Below are positions 1 to 10,379 of a DNA stretch of 64,000 nt, in pieces. This stretch comes from Cristatella mucedo. Lineage: Eukaryota > Bryozoa > Phylactolaemata > Cristatellidae. Each line of letters begins with the position of its first letter. Positions within the stretch are counted from its first letter, which is position 1. Made by a program: the position numbers and the translations under genes. The notes under the pieces were generated by a model, which saw only the letters and a program-made list of their open reading frames with translations, did no database searches and was not told the origin of the DNA. The stretch spans positions 997,001 through 1,061,000 of the forward strand of contig WPIO01000017.1 of assembly GCA_009760855.2 (NCBI GenBank), written 5' to 3'.

Positions 1-475
1 TATACGTTGCTTTGTGATTTACAGAAGGAGATTCATTATATTATATCAAAAGAAATCCAACAGTCCACAAATACCTCGTTCAAACCTTAAATCCTTTGGA
101 GACCGTGCATTTAGTTCGTATGCTCCCAAAGCCTGGAACTTCCTCCCGACTTGCGTCAGAACATCCCCTGACTTGACCACATTTAAAAGGAACTTGAAAA
201 CGCACCTATTTAGGGCAGCATTTAGTGGGTCCCTGTAATTCGTCCTTCATGTGTTTATGCGTGCTGACACTGTGCATGCTGCCACTAACCACATTTGCAT
301 GCTGACCCTGTGCATGTCACCCCTAACCATATTATCCATTTTGTTTGTTTTTCAAGCATTATTTTACTTACCATTCAATTGCATTTCCCTTTGCAGCAAA
401 TGTAAAGCGCCTAGAAATAGATTGAGTTCTCTGGGGATGCTTTATCAAGTGCATTATTATTATTATTATTAAAAG
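1..475 (+). mobile_element. LINE-A fragment: end of RT ORF plus 3' UTR
   Basis: The frame at 14-238 encodes the C-terminal end of a CR1/L2-like non-LTR retrotransposon ORF2, with the motif FGDRAFSSYAPKAWN followed by LTTFKRNLKTHLF. A 3' UTR follows, containing GCATGCTGCCACTAACCACA and a final AAAGCGCCTAGAAATAGATT segment, and it ends in TTA repeats at about 471. The same sequence recurs at 36.9, 48.9, 16.7 and 32.6 kb, which defines the family. The copy is cut by the window edge. Confidence 0.9.
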
Positions 476-1049
476 TAAGAGAGCGGAAATTTTAAAAGAA
501 AGCGAAAGTTCTCTGGACAAGTGCAAAAACAAACTTTGATAAGCGTTAGAGCATGTTTTGTGCGGCAAAGCTATGGTAAAGTATGTTTTTATGAACGAGG
601 AAAACTCATCTGTTGTTAATTTAATACAGACATAACAGTTTTTTTAGATGTTCCACTTACCATCTCACTTTATAAAGAAGTCAAGACTATTCAAGTACTG
701 TTTAATCATAAGCATCAAACTAGCGACAACAGAAAGCTACCGGCGTTATTCAGTTAGCCAGAAGCGATGATAAATATATAAAATATAGCACTACATATTG
801 AATAACTGAGGCCTCTAAGAATAGTTTCCTTAGAGAGTTGTCGCAAACACCTCCAGACTTCATAGCCTTTGCCGGGTTTTTCTATCGCAAGCAGATTGAT
901 AATTAGCAAGCAGGCGCCGCAAATGCCGATATGGCTACATGCCGCCTGGCATGAGGGTCACTCAATCAGCGTTACGCAATTAATATTTCGCTTGAATGCT
1001 TTAAACCACCAGTAAATGCATATCTACTCGGACCTAAAGTCGCTTTCGG
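476..1049. other. no gene seen
   Basis: AT-rich unique-looking sequence after the LINE-A tail. No coding, RNA or repeat signature was recognised. Confidence 0.5.
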
Positions 1050-3095
1050 CCGGCAAATGTCAAGCTTGCTTACCGAAACCCCACTACTTTCAGTCGGCCG
1101 CCCACGGGCATGGGAAAGCATCTACAAATTCCGCCAGTTAAATGTCCGCTCACTAAAAACCACGGAGCAACTTATCCGCGATCAGGTTGTCCAGGAACAG
1201 CTAGATACATTTCTGCTGACCGAGAAATGGATGGCGCCCTGCTCTGGTGGCTGCGTATCTGAGACCACCTCCATCCGGATTCTCATTCAGTCAGTCCACG
1301 CGGTCTGGCAAGGTCAAGGTGGGTGGCGGACTGCTTTCGTGCTTCGTGAGTCGCCTGGCCATAAGACCTTCAGTTTTTCGTACTGGCCATCGTTTAAATC
1401 AGTTGCATTCTGGTTCCACATCAAAGACCACGCTTCTCGCAGCTGAGAGCTACCGACCGTCCTTCTGAATGTCCAACCTTGTTTCGGACGGTTTTCGAAG
1501 TTCCCCACTAAAATATCCGTGTCTGACAGGCCGCTATTGATTGCACGATACTTCGACATTAGCATTGAAAACTCTAGCGACAGCCAGGTCCGCCCGTTTC
1601 TTGACTGTCTAGAAAACTTCGGCTTGGTCAAACACTTTAATCGGACCACTTGCATAAATGGCCATATTTAGGATCTCATTTGCACAAAGAATATTATTCC
1701 CAGTGACCTTGTTTTTTGCCCACAGACTATCTTGGATCATTGCTCAATCTCGTTTGCAGTTCTTGCTTCGTCATATGTGCAGGGTAACATAAAGTTTGTC
1801 TAACTACGCAACATGAAAAGCATTGATCTTGAGAATATTTTGAAATCTGCGATGAAGGTCGTTTTGATCCGCACCCAGACTCAGCCGACACCCTCAATAC
1901 CTTCACTAATTTAGTGAACATTAAACTTACGAGTGCCCTTGACGAGTATGCTCCCGTACATTTTGTCCATGCATGGAGTTTCGGAGATTCCTTTCTATTT
2001 ATTAACAAACCTTAAAAGATGCCTCGTGGTAAGCTCAGGCTTGAACGCCGCTATAAGAACTCCGGATCTACTGCAGATCTAGCCCATTTTAAAGACTTCC
2101 ATAGCATCTACACCCGAACACTTAGAAAAGCTAGGAATTATTTTTTCAGTCGAAAATATCAGTCCTGCCAGTCATATCAAAAGCAAATTTATGAAACAGT
2201 GATCAATTCGCTTGTCAACTCTGAGAGTTCTCACTCCACAGATACTAGTGGCTCGGCAGACAAGTTTTCAGCCTTGTTGATTGATACAATTGCACATATT
2301 TTTGGCTCTATGAAGCTCCCTCTGATTAAAGCCATTTGCTGAGTCGCAACGTGTGACTTTACCAAGTGATTTTCAGAGGTCTGTGTATACAAGTTGCAAC
2401 CGAAGTAATCCGAAGCTATTTGAAGCAATTTGAAATGCGAGTTCAGTTGTGCTTGTTTTACATGATCATAGGCATATTTCTGATTTCGATTAGATAAATT
2501 TTGCTGTTTATGTCCATGATTTCGGAAAATACAGCTCTAGGTAATTTTACGACGTGTATCGTTATCAATACATTACAATGATGACGCATACGATGATCGT
2601 GTTCAATCCGTGTCGTGTGGTAGTCATGTCTCATCCAACAGAAAAGTCTTCCGTGGAGTTCCTAATGGTCAGTTCTTGGTATTTTGCTGTTCTCCATTTA
2701 TACTGAGCTTCCGGGAAATGTAATCAGGGCCCACAGGATCATCTGTCATCTCTACGCTGAAGACAGCCTGCTGTATTGAAGTTTAAACTGTCGAAATCTG
2801 CTCCAGCGACTAATAAGCAAAACGACTGCCTCGCAGGCATTTAATCCTGAATGTCGGCCAATAGCCTTAAGCTAAACGTTGACAAAGCCAAACTCCTACC
2901 CACAGGAAACGCTAAGCTTACAGCTAGACTGCAAGGGACTTCCCTCTTTTTGTCGACAATGCTTCGATGGGACTGTCGATTTGCGCTCGCCATTTCGGTG
3001 TCCTCTTTGATAATTACTTAAAATTTGAGAGCCTCATAGAGAATGCCTACCACTAGGGCATGCACAAATTTAACTTGCTCCCTGGCTCGGTCTAG
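1050..3095 (+). mobile_element. decayed LINE copy, endonuclease through RT
   Basis: Successive frameshifted pieces follow LINE order. The APE endonuclease start (LNVRSLKTTEQLI, then DTFLLTEKW) is at about 1130-1235. The endonuclease DFNI-equivalent with FLDCLENFGLVKHFNRTTC is at about 1558-1660. The post-endonuclease basic linker (LRLERRYKNSGSTAD) is at 2019-2200. RT remnants follow, with a damaged YADD-equivalent at about 2750, SANSLKLNVDKAKLL at about 2855 and a thumb FGVLFDNYLKFES at about 2990. Stops and frameshifts show it is dead. No 3' tail is recognisable. Confidence 0.8.
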
Positions 3096-4250
3096 GCTGA
3101 AGTCTTTTGGCTATCCTATTCACACAGAAAGCCAATAAGGTTTGGAGTGCGTTACAGACAGCTCTTCAGCGAAGCTATCGCCCACATAGTCCTTGTGGCT
3201 TAATGGAAGTTTAAAATGGTGACGCAATGCATTGCATTGCACACGATTCGCGATCGGGCTACCTCTGTCCATTAGGCATCTTTCCTACCTTTTGTCTCTA
3301 CGTCAAGGCATCTTGCCTTGACGTGGAGACAAAAGCAGCGTGCCCTCCCGCCGCGTTTTTTAAAAGCCGGTCACGTGAATAGTCGCCCTCAGCGGACAGA
3401 GGCTGCGCTCCTTCCAGGTGAACCCACTGAGCCCCTCTGCAGGTCCTTTAGCCTATCTTGGGAATATCCGCTATCCTTCACTCCACCCCACCCTCCCCCT
3501 GGAGAAGCTGACCGTTTTCCCGGGGGTGGGCTAAATCCTCGGTACTGCCGGGCTGCGGCCGCAGCCTTTGCCTAGGGGGCCTAAGCTAAATATTGAAATT
3601 TTAGGAGTTATTAGCATGTGATCAGCCTTGAATACATCGCGTGTGCTGACATTATGAGGACACGAGGCATTTCAAAGAGTTATCGTAACATGGAAAATAT
3701 GAGAGAACTGGCAATTGTCTCAATATGGAACTTTTGACTAATTGTGGAACCACATCATTCCGGCGGTCGGTCCGATTGAATTTGGCGTCGGCAATTGATA
3801 ATTTTTATACTGCTTACGCTGTTAAAGCAAAGCACAATTGAGCATAACTATCTCACTTCACTGTAATATAATTTAATGTACTATGTCGCAATCTGTAAGT
3901 CGATCAAGCAACAAAGAGTACGTGGGTGCTACGCAGGAGAACATTCTATAGCGCACTCAAAGCCTAAGCGATTTCAGGTACTCATGCGGTAGCCAACAGG
4001 CCCTATAACACGTAAAAATGAGAGCACTGAGAGGCAGAGATGAATCGTTGGAAGGGCAGTCGAGGACAGCTTAATGCCTAGGTTTTAAATTGCCACCCAC
4101 GAGCTCGAGCCGAGTCCGGATGCGTCACGCGAGCGAACGAGCGAGCATGCCAAGGATTGAAAATCGGGTGACCAGCTCCAAACTTGGCCCCGGTAGAGGG
4201 CAGTGACCCCTGCACGACTAGTGTTACTGCGAGTGCGATAGATGAATACA
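3096..4250. other. no gene seen; one hairpin
   Basis: Mixed composition with a short CpG-rich part at about 3340-3580. Apart from the hairpin at 3289-3335, no gene or transposon signature was recognised. Confidence 0.5.
3289..3335. repeat. 22-bp inverted repeat (hairpin)
   Basis: Arms 3289-3310 and 3314-3335 are reverse complements with one mismatch and a 3-nt loop. The left arm begins CTTTTGTCTCTACGTCAAGG. Confidence 0.85.
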
Positions 4251-4254
4251 GCTG

Positions 4255-4870
4255 CACTGGGGAAAAACTTCTGAATAGACGAATAGACTTCGTTGCGTAA
4301 GAATTGTTAAAGTGAGTTCCACAGTCTAGGACCTGCTGAGCAAAAACTTCTGTCGCTGACGGTCCACAAGGGTGTGGCAGTTAGTTTATGGTCCATGCAA
4401 GATCTGAGGGCACAAGGAGGAGACTGAAACTAGTGCAGCAGTTCAGCACGGCATGAAGAAAGCGAGCCGTGGTTGACCTTGTAGGTTAGCGTAAGAACTT
4501 GACTCTGTATCCGTCGATCAACCGGAAGTCGTCGAAGCTCATTCAGCAAACGAGACACACGGCTGAACCTCTGATATTTATTAATTAGCCCTGCAGCCAT
4601 ATTTATTCCCAACTGCCGTGGCCTGATGGCTTTTTGGTAGCCTAGCCAACGAGGAATTTCAATAACTCAGCCTGAAAACCACCATGGTAGACAGTCCTTA
4701 ATCTTAGATTGTGATCGGACTTGATGGCCAACTGTGTAGGCAGTCTTCTTAAGGAAACTTTCAATATTTAGGCAGTTGTCACAGACGACACCTAAATTTT
4801 GAGCACACAGTGATGGTCGCACAGCAGCATCTCTTATTAGAAGAGCAAAGTCTTCTAGTCCAGCCAAACG
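4255..4870 (-). mobile_element. LINE-B fragment, RT thumb to C-terminus
   Basis: On the minus strand the order is CAQNLGVVCDNCLNIESF (about 4810-4750), LLNELRRLPVDRRIQSQVLT (about 4540-4490), then SDRSFCSAGPRLWNSL (about 4360-4310). This is the RT thumb and conserved C-terminal motif of a CR1/L2-like LINE. Deletions and frame breaks separate the pieces. The copy lies head to head with the plus-strand copy at 4925-5512. Confidence 0.8.
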
Positions 4871-4924
4871 TCTTTTGGCTGGGCTACTAAAGAACGCAAC
4901 TAGGCCACTGCAGCTGACTATGAA

Positions 4925-5512
4925 TATGGCTGCAAAGCAAGTCTTCCAGTCCCATAGGTGTCTCCTTTCCTTTTATTTTGCTAAAAGAGCTAAGATGGAT
5001 GCCGGTTGAGCAACGGATACAAAGCCAAGTTCTTACGCTGACCCACAAAGCCCGCCACGGCATGGCTCCTTCGTACCTAGCTGAACTGCTGTACCAGTTT
5101 CATCCTCCTCGTGCCCTCAGGTCCTGTGTGGACAATAAATTAGCTGTCCCATTCCTCCGCTTAAAGACAGTTGGCGACAGAAGCTTTAGCTCTGCAGGTC
5201 CTAGACTGTGGAACTCGCTTCTGCAATTCTTACGCGACGACAACTACTCTCCTGCCGCCGACTACGGCTCATCCTTTGCAGCGGTCATGAGCTGCTACTT
5301 CCATGCTACTCACTACCTCAACTGCTCTCCTGACTCTGCTATGCTTCCCACTTTCTCTTATTTGCGTGAGACGAAGTCTGTTGCCTACCGACTGCGTACC
5401 GAAAGCTGCCTAGGCTGTGAGTGCGCTATACAAAACTCTCCTGCGTAACACCCACATGGTCTTTATGACTTTGTGGAGTTACATAAGGAGATACAACAAC
5501 AACAACAACCAT
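4925..5512 (+). mobile_element. LINE-B 3' end with CAA-repeat tail
   Basis: An open frame at 4978-5448 starts LKELRWMPVEQRIQSQVLTL and contains GDRSFSSAGPRLWNSL. It continues into a long C-terminal extension (ADYGSSFAAVMSCYFHATHY, then SPDSAMLPTFSYLRETKSVA). The extension is shared almost word for word with the copy at 62865-63130. The element ends in ACAACAACAACAACAACC at about 5492-5510. The long intact frame suggests it is among the younger elements here, though the last codons are frameshifted relative to the 62.9-kb copy. Confidence 0.85.
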
Positions 5513-5559
5513 GAACAGCAGTTCCTTTTTGTTGTTGTTTAGTTTAAGGAAATTTGCCG

Positions 5560-5950
5560 ACATTCAGGTTCCAAGGTCTGCAAGGCAAGCATTCAGTTTA
5601 TAAGTCGCTGCAGCAAATTCCGACGGTTTAAATGACAAATACAGCTGAGTATCGTCAGCGTAAAAGTGATATCCGATTCCGTGGATCCGAATCACTTTTC
5701 CAAAAGTCCAGTATAAATGGAGAACAATAGAGAACCAAGAACTGACCCTTTCGCGATTCCACGAGTGACAAGTCTGCTCGATGAAACTTGACCCGCACAC
5801 GGCAGAGATTGAACGCCATCGAAGAAGTACAATAATTTGAACCGCATCGGTGCGCTGTGACAGCCAGAACGATTGTTTTCTCCATCGTTAAAGTAGGATA
5901 TCGTGATCAACAGTTTCAAACAAAGTGGATCGGTCAAGCAGGACCAAGAC
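5560..5950 (-). mobile_element. LINE RT palm fragment
   Basis: Read on the minus strand: a frameshifted LLDRSTLFETVDHDILL (5888-5938), a SVLG-type turn near 5740, then HGIGYHFYADDTQLYLSFKP (about 5690-5630) with the catalytic YADD. These are RT motifs of a CR1/L2-type LINE. The 5' side is replaced by the AG array. Confidence 0.85.
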
Positions 5951-5955
5951 ACACT

Positions 5956-6071
5956 CAGAGAGAGAGAGGGGAGAGAGAGAGAGAGAGAGAGAGGGGAGAG
6001 ACAGAGAGACAAAAAGAGACAGCGAGAGGTGGAGGAATAGAGACAGAGACACAGAGAGGGAGGGTGAAGGA

Positions 6072-6158
<87 letters not shown>
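5956..6158. repeat. (AG)n microsatellite
   Basis: Interrupted then nearly perfect AG dinucleotide array; the perfect core is about 6079-6157. It directly abuts the truncated LINE fragment. Reading frames through it (Arg-Glu or Ser-Leu repeats) are artefacts. Confidence 0.95.
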
Positions 6159-6161
<3 letters not shown>

Positions 6162-6640
6162 TGACCGAAATTGCTTTCATACTGAACATTGTACACTTAT
6201 CTGCCAATGAATAAGGCTAATATTAAACACCATGCTGGAGGCAAGTGGTCCTTATTTATCTTGGATTGCAGTGACCCGGTACCTACGTAAGAACTAGCAT
6301 CGTTTAGTCAGCAGGCTTGTATGAATTTCTCAGGTTTTTAGTGACGATACATTCGTGCAGATCGAATAATAATAATAATATATTTTGCATTGCATTGGAT
6401 TTTTCCGTAAGAGTAATAAAAAGTTGAATTCCACAGCTACCAGGTGCTTTAAATCCACTCAAGTAACTTTGTTTGTCCTGAAATCAGAGAGTTCTCTTGA
6501 ATCGAGGGGAGATGTGACAGTTCAGCCCACCTAGAATGTCCGCGGTTTCAATATCCTTCAGAGGCAGAGGAGTGTAGCGACAACAAAGATTGGAGACCAC
6601 GTTCTCTGGATCGAAGTTGCGCTAGAATCGCATCGCCATA
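6159..6640. other. no gene seen
   Basis: AT-rich spacer with a short ATA run at 6366-6381. Part of it may be 3' flank of the lectin gene, which is transcribed leftwards. Confidence 0.4.
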
Positions 6641-6643
6641 CAT

Positions 6644-6649
6644 TTTATT
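6644..6649 (-). promoter_or_regulatory. candidate poly(A) signal AATAAA of the lectin gene
   Basis: AATAAA on the minus strand, about 235 nt downstream of the lectin stop codon at 6884-6886. It is the nearest canonical signal I see on that strand. Confidence 0.5.
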
Positions 6650-6883
6650 TGTAAATGAAAATAAATATAAATCGGCAAAAAAAGCGAAAGTAGCTCAGCC
6701 TCGACATCGCAGAGCCGACGAGCAACGTGCAGCGTCCAGACTAGTAGCTACACTTCTTAGCCGCGCATGCGCACAACTAATACTGAGACGGCGGTAACGG
6801 TGACGCCCTCGCGGCGAGTGTGCGTCGGAAGTGAAACCCTGAGAGGGAGAGACAAGACAATATAAGTTAAGATACATGCGAGA

Positions 6884-7164
6884 TTAGATGCACGGCCTGG
6901 GCTTTGCGGCAGGCGCTTTACAGATGAAGTTGTGCCGCGGCAAGCCCGTCGACGCTTTTGTGTCGTCCAAGCACTTGTCGCTCGACCAGAAATAGTTCGA
7001 GCTCTTCTGCAAGATGACGCAGCGACCTTTGTCGGAATGAGTCGGCGACGAGTGGCTCCACATGGTGAAGCGCATCTCTGCGTACTTCACGCGAAGCGCC
7101 CAGGCTGACGCCGAATAGCCCATTCCAGTACCGGACGTCCACCAGTCGTCCGCGTCCTTGAAGG
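6884..7164 (-). CDS. lectin gene exon 3 (C-terminal half of CTLD)
   Basis: The acceptor TTGCCGTTGCGCAG lies just upstream. The exon encodes FKDADDWWTSGTGMG and later GRCVIL, YFWSSDKC and HNFICKAP, the spacing of the last three CTLD cysteines. A short basic tail with one extra cysteine (PRPCI) precedes TAA at 6886-6884. Confidence 0.88.
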
Positions 7165-10100
7165 CTGCGCAACGGCAACGACGCGCTTTGCAGTTCCGGT
7201 CAGCGGCCAGGCCGCGCGACAAAAGCGACGCTTAAGGGTACATCTAAACCGAGCCGCCCGCCAAGTGGGCGACCCGTTACTGCCACCTGCAAGCGGCGTC
7301 GGCAGCCGCTGAGGCTCACCGTTCTGCCTTTTCGATCTGTCGCCGCGCGCACTAACGCTTCGGCGGCCCAAGTTTCACAGCGGGCGGGCGCTTTCCGATT
7401 CTGGCTCTGCGGCGACGGCTGGAGTGCTGGGTAGCAGATTTGGTTCCGCTAGGCTCTTTCGTAGCCCGCCCGCCCCCCCTCCCCAACACGACTGGGGCTA
7501 GCCAGGCCACGAAGCTTGAGGCGCGCACGAGCGCCCTTGAGCCGGAGAGCACCCGAATGTGCGCATTTATGTCATCGAGCGCGGTTCCACGCGGGAAGGG
7601 GGCGAGGCCGCGTGGCGACGCGATGTCGCCGCCGACCGCTGGGCGCTCCAACTCCGCTCGCTTGCGGCCGGCGACCTCTCCGAGGCTCGCACGTCAACCC
7701 GAAGGTCCGCTCGAATGCGCTGTTTATATTCACTCTGTAAACAAGGCTCCTTCTCAAGCAGTTCACTTGACCTTTCGTTCCGCTTACGTGTTAACCGGAA
7801 GCGGCAGCGGTAGCCGAACCGCCGCAGCACCCGCGCCGTCTTCCTCCTGCCCGGTGTGCGCCTACGCGCACGCTCAGCCCGCGAAGCGCGCGACGTTCGA
7901 GATTTTCCGTCGATCGTTGTCGCCACCCTCGCGTAGCAGCTCGCCGCGCGCCTAGCAGCGACGGACGAGAATCGGGGAGCGCCAGCGACCACCCGACGCT
8001 GAGGCCGTACTCCGGTTGGGCGTCGAGACGGAAGCGCGCGCGGAGGAAGAAGTGAGAGCGCTCGCGCTACGCTGCAGCCGGCAAGCGCAGTCGGGCGAGC
8101 TAGACCGAAATGCGAAGCGAAGCCGCAGCGCCAGCTGCGACCCCCGCGCGCTACGCGCGCTCTCGCCGGCGGGAGGGCGGGAGCGGCGCCAAGACGATCC
8201 GAGGACGACCTGATCGATGCCGAACGCGAGGCCGCCAGCTTCGGAGCAGCGCGTCGTAGCCGACTGCTCGCGCGCGCGGAATGCGTCGAGCCAGCAGAGG
8301 CGTGCCCACGGCGCTCGCTCTCGCTCGCTAGACACGGTCGGAGACAGCCGGAGAGCGCTCGCTCGCTCGCTGCGAGCGAGCGAGCGAGCGCTTCAGGAGG
8401 CGCCGCCTCTGGCCGACGTCCGCTCGCGAAGCAGCGCTAGGAGCGCGGTGCGGCGGCGACGCGCTCGCTCCGCGCTCCCTGCGAGCGAGACGCAGCGCGC
8501 GCCGGCCCGCATTTTCGTTGGGTCGGCGGCGAGCTCTCTTCGGGCCGCTTTCGAAACGCGTTCCGGCTGGATAGCCCGACGCGAGGAGACCGGAGCGCGC
8601 CGCAATTGGCTACTTGGCTATTGGCCCGCGCTCGGCGGTGCCAAGTCTGCGCCGCCAAGTCTGCGCCGCTCGATAGAGCTCGGCGGCGCTCGCTGCGGCG
8701 CGATCGCCTCGCGCTCGGCGGGGGCCGCGGCGGCGCGGCAGAGGGCGGGACTCACCTCCCGTCTGCTGGATGAGGTACGTGACCAAGTACTGCTCTCGCG
8801 TACTGTTGATGGCGAGCAGCTCGACGTCGCCGCCCATCGAGTAGCAGTACTCTCTCGCGAGAGCTCGCGTCGTCTTGAACGTCGACAGGCTAAAATAAGC
8901 GGGTCCCGCCATAGATGCTCGCGCAGCTTTAGGACGCCTCGCGCGCCAGGCGGCCGGAAGGGCACGTTCGGAGCTTTCGTCGAGCGCCGGCGCGCGCGAC
9001 GGCGCGCGCTTGAGCTCGAACGGCAGTTTCGCGCTAGCGGCCTATCTACTTGAGCAGCAGCCAGTTTCGACATCTTGCGTGCGAAGTTTGACCGAGAAAG
9101 AGACAATTGTAACTTTCCCTACTCTGCTGGAAGGAGGCGGCGGAGGAGAAAAACGCGGCGCCGGTGCGAGCCGGGACCGCGTCGCTGGGCGTCTAAGTAG
9201 CGCCGCGACCAGCGATCGCGCGCGCTCTCGCCGAACGGCGGAGCGGAGGAGATCGAGCTGCCCAGCGCATTGCGCAGGGAAGCGAGCGGCTTCTTCTGCG
9301 GGGCTTTTTTCCGCCGGGAGTCGAACCGCTTCGAGAGTGCCGCCGCGCAGCTGGGAGAGGCGGCGAGAGAAAGGAGGCGACCGAGCGGGTCGCTGCTTTG
9401 ACCGCCGCTGCGTCCGCGCGCTCCCTCGCGCTGGGGAGCGCGACCCGCTGCGAGTCAGCAGAAGCGGCACGAAGATTGTGGCCAGCGCCGGCGGCTGCGA
9501 GCCGATCGCGTACGCGCGCGCCGCAGCCGCACGTACAGATAGCAGTGGTCCCAGTCGCGGAGCGTGAAGAAGCCGTGCGGGCAGCCCAGCGAGCTTGTCG
9601 CGTTCGTCGGCGCTCGCAGCAGCGGCTCGGCAGCCGACGCCGCCGACGCCGCCGCCGACGGGAACGAGTCGTTACGACCGTCGGAGGAGGAGGCCGACTC
9701 GTTAGTCGGCGGCGTCGACGCGACGCTGCTCTGGGCGCTCCTGGCCTTTTCGGTGGCGGCGGCTGCCACGACGGCGGCGGGGCCGCCTCTGTGGAGCCAG
9801 TCGCGAAGCTTCTGGAGGAGCCTGGATGATTGGTCTTCCGTCTCGTTCGCCGTCGCGTCGTCCTCGGCGTCCGTCAGTGTCGCCATGGCCGCGGAGACGT
9901 CGAGCTTCGTCTCGCCGTCGCCGCCCGCCGCTACGGCGACAGCGGGTCTGCAGACGCACTCACCGGCTGCTGCCGAATGCCGGCTCGCTGCGGCCGACGG
10001 CGAAGAAGCCGGCTGCAGTAGCAGCTGCGGCGGCGGTGGAGCGCTTCGTTCGACGTAACCGTCGTCTTCTGGGGCGACGTATTTCGCGAGGCCGTCTGCC

Positions 10101-10228
10101 TCTGGCAGCGAGCCAGAGGCAGAGGCCGCGAACGACGCCGAGGCGCCGTACGCACCCGACTCTGCCGAGCGACGGCCGCCCGTCCCGATCAGTGCAACCG
10201 CCACGACGGCGAAAGCGCGGGCGTTCAT
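6884..10228 (-). CDS. secreted C-type lectin domain protein, three exons
   Basis: The exons are 10228-9537, 8889-8756 and 7164-6884 (692+134+281 = 1107 nt, 368 aa plus TAA). Introns use GTACGT/TTTTAG (phase 2) and GTGAGT/GCGCAG (phase 1), and the phases fit exactly. Residues 1-18 look like a signal peptide. Residues about 25-210 are an Ala/Ser-rich acidic spacer with sequons NET, NES, NDS and NAT. Residues 216-357 form a long-form C-type lectin domain, with cysteines at 216, 229, 246, 324, 340 and 357. WWTSGT stands where WIGL is usual. EPN/QPD and WND calcium-site motifs are absent, so canonical sugar binding is doubtful. CTLD proteins act extracellularly in recognition or adhesion; the ligand cannot be told. 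No transmembrane segment was seen. The family call is firm; the exact start and the spacer are less so. Confidence 0.88.
8756..8889 (-). CDS. lectin gene exon 2 (CTLD helix and strand region)
   Basis: It encodes LSTFKTTRALAREYCYSMGG and then DVELLAINSTREQ, the typical CTLD stretch around the second conserved cysteine. The acceptor TTATTTTAG precedes it and the donor GTGAGT follows at 8755-8750. It enters in phase 2 and leaves in phase 1. An AINST sequon is present at residues 259-261. Confidence 0.88.
9537..10228 (-). CDS. lectin gene exon 1 (signal peptide, spacer, start of CTLD)
   Basis: ATG is at 10228-10226, giving a hydrophobic start (MNARAFAVVAVALIGTGG). The exon ends within CPHGFFTLRDWDHCYL, the N-terminal cysteine pair of a long-form CTLD. 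The donor GTACGT lies at 9536-9531. The next in-frame codons (VRLRRARTR) are no longer CTLD-like, which supports splicing here. The base at -3 of the ATG is C, a weak context. Confidence 0.85.
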
Positions 10229-10343
10229 TCGTGAGCAGCTCGATCTCGATCTCGCTCTCTTTCCTCAGCGTCCGCAAGCGGATGATCGGACCGCCGGAAG
10301 CTGCTGCGGCGTCTCTCTGCCCGCAGCTGGCGGCACGGCGGAG

Positions 10344-10350
10344 ATTTATA
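10344..10350 (-). promoter_or_regulatory. candidate TATA box of the lectin gene
   Basis: TATAAAT on the minus strand, about 115 nt upstream of the lectin ATG, leaving room for a 5' UTR of roughly 80-90 nt. An ATTGG (inverted CCAAT) lies a few bases further upstream, at about 10364-10368. Confidence 0.5.
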
Positions 10351-10379
10351 GGGCCGCCGGAGCCAATTAGGTGCGGCGC

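Noticed and set aside
5692-6210. Long Ser-Leu / Arg-Glu frames through AG arrays (also at 12.5, 38.2, 43.1, 45.8 kb)
   Set aside because: Dinucleotide repeats keep several frames open; the products are simple repeats with no flanking coding signal.
9564-10058. Plus-strand frame opposite lectin exon 1
   Set aside because: Mirror of the real coding exon; no recognisable motif.
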